DNA from: Janibacter sp. HTCC2649 | Lineage (GTDB): Bacteria > Actinomycetota > Actinomycetes > Actinomycetales > Dermatophilaceae | Length of the DNA stretch: 64,000 nt | Direction: 5' to 3' | Assembly (NCBI RefSeq): GCF_000152705.1 | Contig: NZ_CH672413.1 | Location: 372,001-436,000 of the forward strand | Shown here: positions 1-7,661 of the stretch, one piece after another | How the letters are laid out: each line of letters begins with the position of its first letter | Numbering within the stretch: the stretch's first letter is position 1 | The notes under the pieces: generated by a model | Databases searched by the model: none | Told to the model about the DNA's origin: nothing | What the model saw: the letters and a program-made list of their open reading frames with translations, nothing else | Program-made: the position numbers and the translations under genes

Positions 1-141
1 GACCTTGGCCGGGCCGGTGGAGGCCTGTGGGGCCGCGGACTCCTCCTCGAATCCACCACCGCCGCAGGCGGTCAGGGACAGGACGACGCCGGCGGCGCAG
101 ACCAGGGCAGCGCGGGAGCGCCGGGCAGGGGTGGTTCTCAT
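1..141 (-). CDS. Solute-binding lipoprotein of a probable sugar ABC transporter (5' part only)
   Basis: The minus-strand frame begins with ATG at 141 and runs off the window edge, so only 47 residues are visible. They form a classic lipoprotein signal peptide: a basic N-terminus (MRTTPARRSRA), a hydrophobic stretch, the lipobox LTAC, then a Gly-rich and acidic linker. A ribosome-binding site (GGAGAAG) precedes the ATG. The start overlaps the stop of the LacI gene as ATGA, so the two are co-transcribed and translationally coupled. A lipoprotein following a LacI regulator is usually the substrate-binding subunit of a carbohydrate ABC importer; that role is inferred from context because the binding domain lies outside the window. 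Confidence 0.75.
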   Translation of the reverse strand, partial: MRTTPARRSRAALVCAAGVVLSLTACGGGGFEEESAAPQASTGPAKV

Positions 142-1199
142 GACTTCTCCTGGGGGTGGGGGGCGGATGACTGTCGTAGGGTGCTGGCGCGCGGCAACAG
201 GGTCGGCTCGAACATGAGCCCGTGATCGGGGCGGCGCTGGGTGGTGAGCTGGTTGTGGACCTGGGTGAGGAGTTGGCTGGCGATGGACCGGTAGGGCTGG
301 GCGACGCTGGTGAGGTCGTGCGTCCGAGCCGTCTCGGAACCGTCGAACCCGACGACTCCCACGTCCCGACCGGGAACCAGTCCCCGTCGCAGCAGCACCT
401 GCGTCACGCCGAGGGCGAGGACGTCCGAGGCGCACGCAATGGCGCCCCCGATGCCGACGTCGTCGACGAGGGGTTCTGCCGCTGCCATGGCCTTGGCGAG
501 GTCCTGGATGGTGTTCCCCTCCGGGCCCTGGTGCGTCTGACCGTGACGGGTCACGGCCTCCGCCCACCCATTTCGTCGCTCGTCGCCCACGAGGGATCCC
601 TGCGGCCAACCGAGATAGCCGATGCGCGAATATCCCTGTGAAACAAGGTGATCGACCGCGCCAGCGACTCCGTTGCGGCCATCGACGTCTGCCCAGGACG
701 TGAAGCTCGGGTCATCCCACACCCGGCCGAATGACGCGAACGGGATGTCTCGCTCGAGCAGCCAGGCCGGTCGCGGGTCTCCGTGGTGGGTGTCCATGAT
801 GACGAAGGCGTCCACGAGCCGACTGCGCCACATCTCGCGATAGCGCTGCAGCGTCGGGTCCGGCCCGTCGGACCCGAACGTGACGATGTGGCAGTCGTGC
901 TCGGGCGCAGCGATCGTGAGCGAAACGAGGAAGGGGGCCAAGGCGTCACTGAGGGCGTGGGCGCCGAGCCCGGTGAGTTCCATGCCCACGGCACCGGCCC
1001 GCTGACCCCGCAGCGACGTGGCGGCGGTGGAGGGGCGGTAGTCGAGGCGATCGATCTCTGCGTGGACTCGCTCGAGGGTGTCGGGTCGCACCCTCTCGGG
1101 GTGCTTGAGAGCGTTCGAAACGGTCTGACGGGAGACCTGCGCCGCCCGTGCGACGTCGAGGATCGTCGCGCGGCCGTGGCCCGACGGCATCGTTGCCAT
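138..1199 (-). CDS. LacI-family transcriptional regulator
   Basis: A 353-residue regulator with an N-terminal LacI helix-turn-helix (TILDVARAAQVSRQTVSNAL, about residues 12-31), the hinge region (YRPSTAATSLRG), then a periplasmic-binding-protein-like sugar sensor domain ending with the typical GFDGSETA segment. The start at 1199 is chosen because GAGGAG lies just upstream; an open frame extends 18 codons further but would place two operators inside the gene. It probably represses both its own operon, which continues into the lipoprotein gene by an ATGA overlap, and the divergent debranching-enzyme gene, through the two palindromes at 1242-1285. The ligand is unknown, probably an oligosaccharide given the neighbours. 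Confidence 0.9.
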   Translation of the reverse strand: MATMPSGHGRATILDVARAAQVSRQTVSNALKHPERVRPDTLERVHAEIDRLDYRPSTAATSLRGQRAGAVGMELTGLGAHALSDALAPFLVSLTIAAPEHDCHIVTFGSDGPDPTLQRYREMWRSRLVDAFVIMDTHHGDPRPAWLLERDIPFASFGRVWDDPSFTSWADVDGRNGVAGAVDHLVSQGYSRIGYLGWPQGSLVGDERRNGWAEAVTRHGQTHQGPEGNTIQDLAKAMAAAEPLVDDVGIGGAIACASDVLALGVTQVLLRRGLVPGRDVGVVGFDGSETARTHDLTSVAQPYRSIASQLLTQVHNQLTTQRRPDHGLMFEPTLLPRASTLRQSSAPHPQEKS

Positions 1200-1241
1200 C
1201 TCGAACTCCTCACCAGTGGTCATGCTGAGCGAAAGGTGCTC

Positions 1242-1253
1242 TTGAACGTTCAA
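1242..1253. promoter_or_regulatory. LacI-type operator 1 (perfect palindrome)
   Basis: TTGAACGTTCAA is a perfect 12-bp palindrome with the central CG typical of LacI-family operators. It lies in the divergent control region between the regulator gene and the debranching-enzyme gene. Confidence 0.65.
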
Positions 1254-1273
1254 CTCGCCTGTCGGGTGGTAAT

Positions 1274-1285
1274 TTGAACCTTCAA
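1274..1285. promoter_or_regulatory. LacI-type operator 2 (near-palindrome)
   Basis: TTGAACCTTCAA differs from operator 1 at a single base. Its centre is 32 bp away, about three helical turns, so two dimers would lie on the same face of the DNA. Such a pair suits coordinate repression of both divergent genes. Confidence 0.6.
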
Positions 1286-1383
1286 GTCGATAGGGTCACC
1301 ACTGTGACGTGCGCCACGTGGAGTGTCAAGAGATTGCAGGCAGCCGCCTTGGTGGTTGTCCCGGACGTGTGGGGAGGGGCGCG

Positions 1384-3429
1384 ATGACGCGCTACCACCA
1401 GCCCTGGCTGCACGATCTCGAGATCGCCGTCCTCGGCAACGTCACGGCCCTGTCGGATCGGCTGGGTGACATGGGCGTGCCCGGCGCGGGCCTCTATGTC
1501 GACGACCGGCGTGTCCTGTCGCTCTGCAACCTCACGGTCGATGGGGAGCCCCCCACGTGGGTTGCCAGCGCCAGTGGTGGCTCGGTCACCCAGATCGCGA
1601 CCCTGCTGAGGTCGCACGGCGACGAGGGCCCCGACCCCACGGTGGAGCTGCACCGGGTGCGTGAGCTGGTGGATCAGGGCCTGCATGAGCGGATTGTCGT
1701 GACCTCTCATGCGAGCGATCCGGTGGGGGCGCAGCTGAACCTGCTCCTGGCGTCGGACGGCGTCGACATCGCCGTCGTCAAGGGTGGTGGCGAGGGCCAG
1801 CCCGTGCCCGTCACGCTGGTCGACGGAGCTTTGGTGTGGCAGGAGGAGCGCCACGACATCCAAGTCCGCAGTGAGTCCGGATCCCCTGTGGCACAAGGGC
1901 ATTCGGCTCTCTGGACGTGGGATGTGGTCGTCGCACAGGGCGAGACCATCACCCTGGAGTGGACCGTCGCCGTGTCCCGCCGTGAGGAGATCTCCTTCGG
2001 GGCCAATGCCGGGTACGACCTCGTCGACTGGTCAGGGGTCTCGGTGGACTGCGACGACGCGCGAGTCAAGCCGCTGATCGATCGGTCCCTGCTCGACCTC
2101 CGCGGTCTGCTGATGACCGATCCGCAAGCTCCTCAGGATGTCTTCACGGCGGCCGGAACCCCTTGGTATCTCACGCTGTTCGGTCGTGACTCGTTGTGGG
2201 CGGCGCGGTTCATGCTGCCCTTCGGGACCGACCTCGCCGGTGGGACGCTGCGCGCCCTCGCGCGCCGGCAGGGCACGCGTTCGAACGCCCTGACCGCCGA
2301 GGGTCCGGGCAAGATCTTGCACGAAGTGCGCCGGGCTGCCTACGTGGATCCCGTGAGCCACCTCTCGTTGCCTCCGGTCTATTTCGGGTCGGTCGACGCG
2401 ACCCCGCTCTGGATTCAGCTCCTCCATGACGCGTGGCGTTGGGGGCTCGAAGAATCCACGGTCCGAGACCTGCGACTGAACCTCCTCGCCGCTCTGGGCT
2501 GGATGCGGGCGCAGGCCGACCGCGGAGACGGGCTGCTCAGCTATCTCGACGAGAGCGGCAGCGGGCTGGACAACCAGGGCTGGAAGGACTCCGGCGACTC
2601 GATGCGTCGACGCGACGGCTCCATCGCTCCCGCACCGATCGCGCTTGTCGAAACCCAGGCGTATGCCGTGTCCGCAGCTTGCGCTGCGGCGCACCTTCTC
2701 GAGGGCGTGTGGGGCGAGGACGGAGACGCATGGCGTGAGTGGGCCGAGGAGCTGAGCGATCGCATCCGCGAGAGGTTCTGGGTCAGTGACGCCGACGTGC
2801 GCCACCTCGCGATGGCGATCGATGGAGAGGGTCGTCGTGTCGACGGGGTGGGCAGCAACATGGGCCACGTCCTGGGCACGGGAGTCCTGAACGAGGCCGA
2901 GGCACGCAGGACCACCCATGTCCTCACCCGTCCGGACATGTTGGGATCAGGGGGGATTGGCACCCTCTCTCGTGACAATCCTGCCTACAACCCGGTGGGA
3001 TATCACACCGGCTCGGTGTGGACCCACGACAACGCGATTGCTGCGCTGGGGCTGGGTCGCGACGGGTTCGCGGCGGAGGCTGCGCAGGTCCTCAAGGCCC
3101 TTGTCGGTGTCGGATCGAGCGTCGACAACCGGTGGCCGGAGCTCTATGGCGGCGAGTTGCTCATGGGAAAACCGGTCCCGTATCCCGCGTCCTGTCGCCC
3201 GCAGGCCTGGGCTGCCGCCAGCGCCGGAGCTCTGGTCGAAGTGGCTCTGGGGCTGGCTGCTGATGCTCCGCACCGCACACTGCACCTGTCGCCCATCGCA
3301 CCCGCACCCTTCGGAGCCATGCGAGTGGCCGGTCTGCGCGTGGGTCAGACCCCTGTGCGGGTCGAGGTCAACGCGGTGGGCGAGGTTGTCGACGTCGACG
3401 CACCCGGACTCGACGTCATCGTGCGCTGA
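1384..3429 (+). CDS. Glycogen debranching-like enzyme (amylo-alpha-1,6-glucosidase family)
   Basis: A 681-residue cytoplasmic protein resembling the bacterial glycogen debranching family. It has an N-terminal beta-sandwich domain (about residues 1-210, beginning with the MTRYHQPWLHDLEI segment and the YVDDRRVLS motif) and a C-terminal (alpha/alpha)6-barrel glucosidase domain. That domain carries GTPWYLTLFGRDSLWAARF, DNQGWKDSGDSM and NPVGYHTGSVWTHDNA, where the acidic residues should form the catalytic site. ATG 1384 is preferred because GGGGAGGGG precedes it; an upstream in-frame start at 1309 has no such site. It probably trims alpha-1,6-linked or other alpha-glucans. The LacI operators upstream and the adjacent ABC lipoprotein suggest inducible catabolism of an imported oligosaccharide. 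Its last 85 bp overlap the 3' end of the siroheme gene on the opposite strand. Confidence 0.8.
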   Translation: MTRYHQPWLHDLEIAVLGNVTALSDRLGDMGVPGAGLYVDDRRVLSLCNLTVDGEPPTWVASASGGSVTQIATLLRSHGDEGPDPTVELHRVRELVDQGLHERIVVTSHASDPVGAQLNLLLASDGVDIAVVKGGGEGQPVPVTLVDGALVWQEERHDIQVRSESGSPVAQGHSALWTWDVVVAQGETITLEWTVAVSRREEISFGANAGYDLVDWSGVSVDCDDARVKPLIDRSLLDLRGLLMTDPQAPQDVFTAAGTPWYLTLFGRDSLWAARFMLPFGTDLAGGTLRALARRQGTRSNALTAEGPGKILHEVRRAAYVDPVSHLSLPPVYFGSVDATPLWIQLLHDAWRWGLEESTVRDLRLNLLAALGWMRAQADRGDGLLSYLDESGSGLDNQGWKDSGDSMRRRDGSIAPAPIALVETQAYAVSAACAAAHLLEGVWGEDGDAWREWAEELSDRIRERFWVSDADVRHLAMAIDGEGRRVDGVGSNMGHVLGTGVLNEAEARRTTHVLTRPDMLGSGGIGTLSRDNPAYNPVGYHTGSVWTHDNAIAALGLGRDGFAAEAAQVLKALVGVGSSVDNRWPELYGGELLMGKPVPYPASCRPQAWAAASAGALVEVALGLAADAPHRTLHLSPIAPAPFGAMRVAGLRVGQTPVRVEVNAVGEVVDVDAPGLDVIVR

Positions 3430-4649
3430 GGCAGATCGTCGTGCGCGAGTCGCACGACGTCGCCCACGACGACGACTGCTGGGGACTCGACACCGCGGAA
3501 CAGCGCCAGATCGGCGATGTCGGCCAGCGTGCCGATCGTCACCCGCTGGGTCGGGAGGTAGCCGCGTTCGATGATGGCCACCGGGCAGTTCGCTGAGCGA
3601 CCCTCTGCCACAAGGGCGTTCGCACTGGCACGAAGCGTGGACACGCCCATGAGGAGGACGAGGGTGTGGTCCGAACCCGGGGGCAGCGTCGGGATCTGCT
3701 CGTGGCCCGAGACCACGGTGAACGCCTTGGCGACACCGCGGTGGGTGAGGGGGATGCCTGCAGCGGCTGGCACGGAGACAGCGCTCGTGACGCCAGGAAC
3801 GACTTCGACGGGTATGCCGTGTGCCTCGCACGCGAGACGTTCCTCCCCTCCGCGCCCCAGGACGTAGGGGTCGCCACCCTTGAGGCGGACGACGGCGTGC
3901 CCACGCTCGGCCTCCTCGACAAGGATCGCGTTGATGCGGTCCTGGGGGACCGGGTGGTGGCCGGTGGTCTTGCCGACGTCGATGATCCGGACCGACGCGG
4001 GAAGTCGCGACACGACGCCTCGGGGTGCGAGGCGGTCGACGACGACGACGTCTGCACTGGCGAGGAGCTCGTGACCGCGGACGGTGAGCAGACCGTCGTC
4101 TCCGGGGCCGCCACCGACGAGGGCGACCCAACCGGCGCCACGGGTGCGGTGACGGCGGAGGTCGAGGCCGCCGTTGCGCAGCGCGAGGTCGATGCCGTCA
4201 CGCACCGTCGTCGCGAGCAAGGGGTCGCCACCGCCATGGACGGCGACGGTCACAGCGCCGTCGGGAGTGATGACGTGGGTGCGAGCGGGGATGCTCGCAG
4301 CGGTTGCCCGTGAGTCGGTGGCGTCGACGCACCACACCCTCAGCGCGTGTGAATCGCTGCTGATCGCAGTGTCGACGTCAGGATCGCCAGTGGCCGTGTG
4401 GACCAGCCAGGCTCCCTCGAGATCGGCTGGCCCCGCGTAGTCGCGCTGCAGCCACGTCACCCGTTCGGGGTGCTCCGCGAGGAGATCCTGAACCTCTTCG
4501 CAGACCCACGGGGAGACCAGTCGCACGACCGCACCCTCGTCGAGGAAGGCCCGGAGACGTCGACCCGTGACCGGCCCGCCACCGAAGACGGCGACGAGCC
4601 TGCCGGTCAGGTCGAGGACGACCGGCAGGGCGGACTTCAGATCTCCCAT
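3345..4649 (-). CDS. cobA: Bifunctional siroheme synthase: precorrin-2 dehydrogenase + uroporphyrinogen-III C-methyltransferase
   Basis: A 434-residue CysG-like fusion. Residues about 1-150 form the NAD-binding precorrin-2 oxidase part (VFGGGPVTGRR nucleotide-binding loop). Residues about 165-410 form the SAM-dependent methyltransferase part, with VGGGPGDDGLLTVRG, VRLKGGDPYVLGRGGEE and the VVPGVTSAVSVPAAAGIPLTHR substrate motif. It makes siroheme, the prosthetic group of the sulfite reductase encoded upstream in the same operon. The ATG overlaps the 3' end of cysN by 13 bp. The last about 25 residues are low-complexity Ser/Thr and are encoded antisense to the end of the debranching gene, so the C-terminal tail is probably dispensable. 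No separate ferrochelatase domain is visible. Confidence 0.9.
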   Translation of the reverse strand: MGDLKSALPVVLDLTGRLVAVFGGGPVTGRRLRAFLDEGAVVRLVSPWVCEEVQDLLAEHPERVTWLQRDYAGPADLEGAWLVHTATGDPDVDTAISSDSHALRVWCVDATDSRATAASIPARTHVITPDGAVTVAVHGGGDPLLATTVRDGIDLALRNGGLDLRRHRTRGAGWVALVGGGPGDDGLLTVRGHELLASADVVVVDRLAPRGVVSRLPASVRIIDVGKTTGHHPVPQDRINAILVEEAERGHAVVRLKGGDPYVLGRGGEERLACEAHGIPVEVVPGVTSAVSVPAAAGIPLTHRGVAKAFTVVSGHEQIPTLPPGSDHTLVLLMGVSTLRASANALVAEGRSANCPVAIIERGYLPTQRVTIGTLADIADLALFRGVESPAVVVVGDVVRLAHDDLPQRTMTSSPGASTSTTSPTALTSTRTGV

Positions 4650-5980
4650 GCCTCATCACCCTCGGGCTGCGTCGGCGCATCCGCTGCGGTCGGCAAGGTC
4701 GCTCCCACCATGCCGGCAGCGACCGTGCGACCGTCGTGGGCGTCGATGAGGAGGAAGGACCCGCCCAGACGTGACGTCGAGTAGTTCTCGACGGGCACGG
4801 GACTCGCGAGGCGGAGCGTCACCAACCCGATGTCGTTGAGTGCCAGCACATCTGCGGGGTCCGACGTCATCGAGTCGAGGTCGAGGGCGCCGTCGATCGT
4901 GCGCACCGCAGACTGCACCGTGCGCGACCCGTGCTTGAGCAGGAGCCGCTGACCGGGGCGCAGGGGGGCGTCTCCGAGCCAGCACACGACGGCCTTGATG
5001 TCCTGGGTGGGCTCGGGAGCGTCCGCCACGGAGGAGATGACGTCTCCGCGAGAGATGTCGATCTCGTCGGCGAGGCGCAGGGTCACCGACTGGGGCGCGA
5101 ACGCCTTGTCGAGGGTGCGGTCGCCCAGGTCGATCCCGGCGACCGTCGTGCGGCGCCCGGAGGGCAGGACCACGACCTCGTCACCCACACGTACGACGCC
5201 GGAGGCAACCTGACCGGCATACCCGCGGTAGTCGCGGTAGGCCTGGTCGCGCGCCGCACCCTGCGGGCGGATGACGAGCTGGACGGGGAGCCGGAAGGCC
5301 TCGTGGGACGGATCCTCCGACGGCGGCAGCTGCTCCAGGAGCTCGAGCAGGCTCGGCCCTGCGTACCAAGGTGTGCGTGCTGAGCGGGTCGCGATGTTGT
5401 CGCCGTCCAGGGCGCTCACAGGGATGGCGATGGCGTCCTCGACCCCCAGCTCACGGGCCACGGTCTGCACTTCGGCGTTGACCCGTTCGTAGACCTCCTG
5501 CGAGAAGTCGACGAGGTCAATCTTGTTGACGGCCACGATGACGTGCGGCACCCGCAGCAGGGCGGTCACGGCGAGGTGGCGTCGGGTCTGTTCGAGGACA
5601 CCCTTGCGGGCGTCGACGAGGAGCACGACGACGTCGGCCGTCGAGCTGCCGGTGACGGTGTTGCGGGTGTACTGCACGTGGCCCGGGCAGTCGGCGAGGA
5701 CGAAGGAGCGCTGGGCCGTCGCGAAGTAGCGGTAGGCGACGTCGATGGTGATGCCCTGCTCGCGCTCGGCGCGCAGGCCGTCGGTGAGTAGCGCGAGGTC
5801 GGCCGCCGTGAGTCCGCGATCGCGCGACACCCGCTCGACGGCCGCGAGCTGGTCGGACAGAACGGACTTGGTGTCGTGCAGCAGGCGACCGACGAGAGTG
5901 GACTTCCCGTCGTCGACGGAGCCAGCCGTCGCCAGGCGCAGAAGGGTTCCCCGGGTCGGGGCCGTCATGGTGGTGGCCAT
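4637..5980 (-). CDS. cysN: Sulfate adenylyltransferase subunit 1 (GTPase)
   Basis: A 447-residue EF-Tu-like GTPase subunit of ATP sulfurylase. The G-domain motifs are all present: GSVDDGKST (P-loop), the switch segment EREQGITIDVAYRYF, DCPGH and NKIDL. These are followed by the beta-barrel domains. With CysD it activates sulfate to adenosine 5'-phosphosulfate (APS), with GTP hydrolysis driving the reaction. There is no C-terminal APS kinase (CysC) fusion, which fits the APS-type reductase in the operon. The start ATG overlaps the cysD stop by one base (TGATG), so translation is coupled. Confidence 0.95.
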   Translation of the reverse strand: MATTMTAPTRGTLLRLATAGSVDDGKSTLVGRLLHDTKSVLSDQLAAVERVSRDRGLTAADLALLTDGLRAEREQGITIDVAYRYFATAQRSFVLADCPGHVQYTRNTVTGSSTADVVVLLVDARKGVLEQTRRHLAVTALLRVPHVIVAVNKIDLVDFSQEVYERVNAEVQTVARELGVEDAIAIPVSALDGDNIATRSARTPWYAGPSLLELLEQLPPSEDPSHEAFRLPVQLVIRPQGAARDQAYRDYRGYAGQVASGVVRVGDEVVVLPSGRRTTVAGIDLGDRTLDKAFAPQSVTLRLADEIDISRGDVISSVADAPEPTQDIKAVVCWLGDAPLRPGQRLLLKHGSRTVQSAVRTIDGALDLDSMTSDPADVLALNDIGLVTLRLASPVPVENYSTSRLGGSFLLIDAHDGRTVAAGMVGATLPTAADAPTQPEGDEAWEI

Positions 5981-6948
5981 CAGAAGTAGCCCTCTTTCTT
6001 GCGGTCTTCCATGGCGGCCTCGGAGACCCGGTCATCGGCGCGGGTGGCCCCACGTTCGGTCAGGGTGGAGGCTGACACCTCGACGACGATCTCGGCGTTG
6101 GTGCGCGCCGGTGACTCCACGGCACCGGTGCAGGACATGTCGCCGACGGTGCGGTAGCGGACGAGCCGCGTCTCGACCGGCTCGTCGTCGCGCGGCTGGC
6201 TGTAGGGGCCGACCGAGAGCCACATGCCGTCGCGGCTGAAGACCTCGCGCTCGTGGGCGTAGTAGAGCGGGGCGAGTGGGATGTCCTCGCGCTCGATGTA
6301 CTTCCAGACGTCGACCTCGGTCCAGTTGCTGATCGGGAAGGCGCGCACGTGCTCGCCGGGTCGGTGCCGCGGGTTGTAGAGGTTCCACAGCTCGGGGCGC
6401 TGGTTCTTGGGGTCCCACTGGCCGAACTCGTCACGCAGGGAGACGATCCGCTCCTTGGCGCGCGCCTTCTCCTCGTCGCGCCGTCCGCCGCCGAAGACAC
6501 CGTCGAAGCGGTGCTCGTTGATGGCGTCGAGCAGGGGCACGGTCTGCAGGGCGTTGCGCAGACCATCGGCGCGCTCGCGCAGACGACCGTCGTCGAGGTA
6601 GTCCTGCACGCTGGCAACCTCGAGCCGCAGTCCGAGTCGCTCGACCGTCTCGTCGCGGTAGGCCAGCACCTCGGGGAAGTTGTGGCCGGTGTCGACGTGG
6701 AGCACGGGGAAGGGGATCGGTGCCGGCCAGAAGGCCTTCGCCGCGAGGTGCAGCATGATGACGGAGTCCTTGCCACCGCTGAAGAGCAGCACGGGGCGCT
6801 CGAGCTCGCCGACGACCTCACGGATGATGAGGATGGCCTCGGCCTCGAGGGCGTCGAGCTGGCTCAGGACGTGCACGTCGGGGCTGACGGCCGGTTCGGC
6901 GGCATCGGCGCCCGTGTCGGTTGTGGCGTCGATGATGGAGGCGCTCAT
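5980..6948 (-). CDS. cysD: Sulfate adenylyltransferase subunit 2
   Basis: A 322-residue PP-loop ATP pyrophosphatase subunit of ATP sulfurylase. It carries the SGGKDSVIMLHL P-loop, the FGGGRRDEEKARAKERI motif, the LWNLYNPRHRPGEHVRAFPISNWTE segment and the conserved C-terminal DRKKEGYF typical of CysD. It forms the catalytic heterodimer with CysN. ATG 6948 is chosen because it makes an ATGA overlap with the cysH stop; longer upstream frames would overlap cysH extensively. Confidence 0.95.
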   Translation of the reverse strand: MSASIIDATTDTGADAAEPAVSPDVHVLSQLDALEAEAILIIREVVGELERPVLLFSGGKDSVIMLHLAAKAFWPAPIPFPVLHVDTGHNFPEVLAYRDETVERLGLRLEVASVQDYLDDGRLRERADGLRNALQTVPLLDAINEHRFDGVFGGGRRDEEKARAKERIVSLRDEFGQWDPKNQRPELWNLYNPRHRPGEHVRAFPISNWTEVDVWKYIEREDIPLAPLYYAHEREVFSRDGMWLSVGPYSQPRDDEPVETRLVRYRTVGDMSCTGAVESPARTNAEIVVEVSASTLTERGATRADDRVSEAAMEDRKKEGYF

Positions 6949-7661
6949 GTGTGGATCCCGCATTCGGTCTTGGAGAGTCCGGCCCAGCGGCCTGATCGCG
7001 GGTCCTCGCCGGGTGCGACACGCTTCGTGCACGGCTCGCAGCCGATCGATGGATAGCCGTCGGAGAGAAGGAGATTGATGGGCACGCCGTTGTCGAGGGC
7101 GTAGTCCGTGACGTCATCGAGGGACCACGTCACCAAAGGGTTGATCTTCACGAGGCCGTGCTTCTCGTCAAAGGTGACGAGCGGGGTCTCGGTCCGGGTC
7201 GGCGCCTCGTCGCGACGCACCCCGGTCACCCACGCCTCGTAGCCAGCGAGGGTGCGGCCCAGCGGCTCCATCTTGCGCATGGCGCAGCAGGAGGCCGGGT
7301 CGCGCTCATACAGACGAGCACCGAACTTGGCATCCTGCTCGGCGACGGTCAGCTCAGGGAGCACGTCGACGACGTTGACGTCGAGCTCGTCAGCCACCCG
7401 GGCACGAGTGCCGATGGTGTCGGAGAAGTGATAGCCCGTCTCGAGGAAGAGGACGTCCACGCCGGGAGCGCTCTGCGAGATCAGGTGCGGGAGAACGCCT
7501 TCGGCCATGCTGCAGGCCACGGCGAGAGTTCCGGGGAAGTTCTCGGCGGCCCAACGCGCCACTCCGACTGCGTCGGCGTCGTCGAGCAGGGCGCCCTCGG
7601 CGGCGAGAGCGCGGAGCTCCTCCTCGCTGCGCTTGGTGCTGCGGGTGGTCAGGGGGCTCAT
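6945..7661 (-). CDS. cysH: Assimilatory adenylyl-sulfate (APS) reductase with 4Fe-4S site
   Basis: A 238-residue PAPS/APS reductase family protein that reduces activated sulfate to sulfite using thioredoxin. The paired cysteines CC at 125-126 and CEPC (208 and 211) are the four ligands of a [4Fe-4S] cluster, the hallmark of enzymes that use APS rather than PAPS. The catalytic cysteine lies in the C-terminal ECGIH motif (C234). Absence of a CysC kinase in the operon agrees with direct APS reduction. The start overlaps the sir stop as ATGA. Confidence 0.93.
   Translation of the reverse strand: MSPLTTRSTKRSEEELRALAAEGALLDDADAVGVARWAAENFPGTLAVACSMAEGVLPHLISQSAPGVDVLFLETGYHFSDTIGTRARVADELDVNVVDVLPELTVAEQDAKFGARLYERDPASCCAMRKMEPLGRTLAGYEAWVTGVRRDEAPTRTETPLVTFDEKHGLVKINPLVTWSLDDVTDYALDNGVPINLLLSDGYPSIGCEPCTKRVAPGEDPRSGRWAGLSKTECGIHT

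Noticed and set aside
1309-1383. Upstream extension of the debranching enzyme start
   Set aside because: ATG 1384 has a strong Shine-Dalgarno and the family N-terminus; the extension has no similarity.
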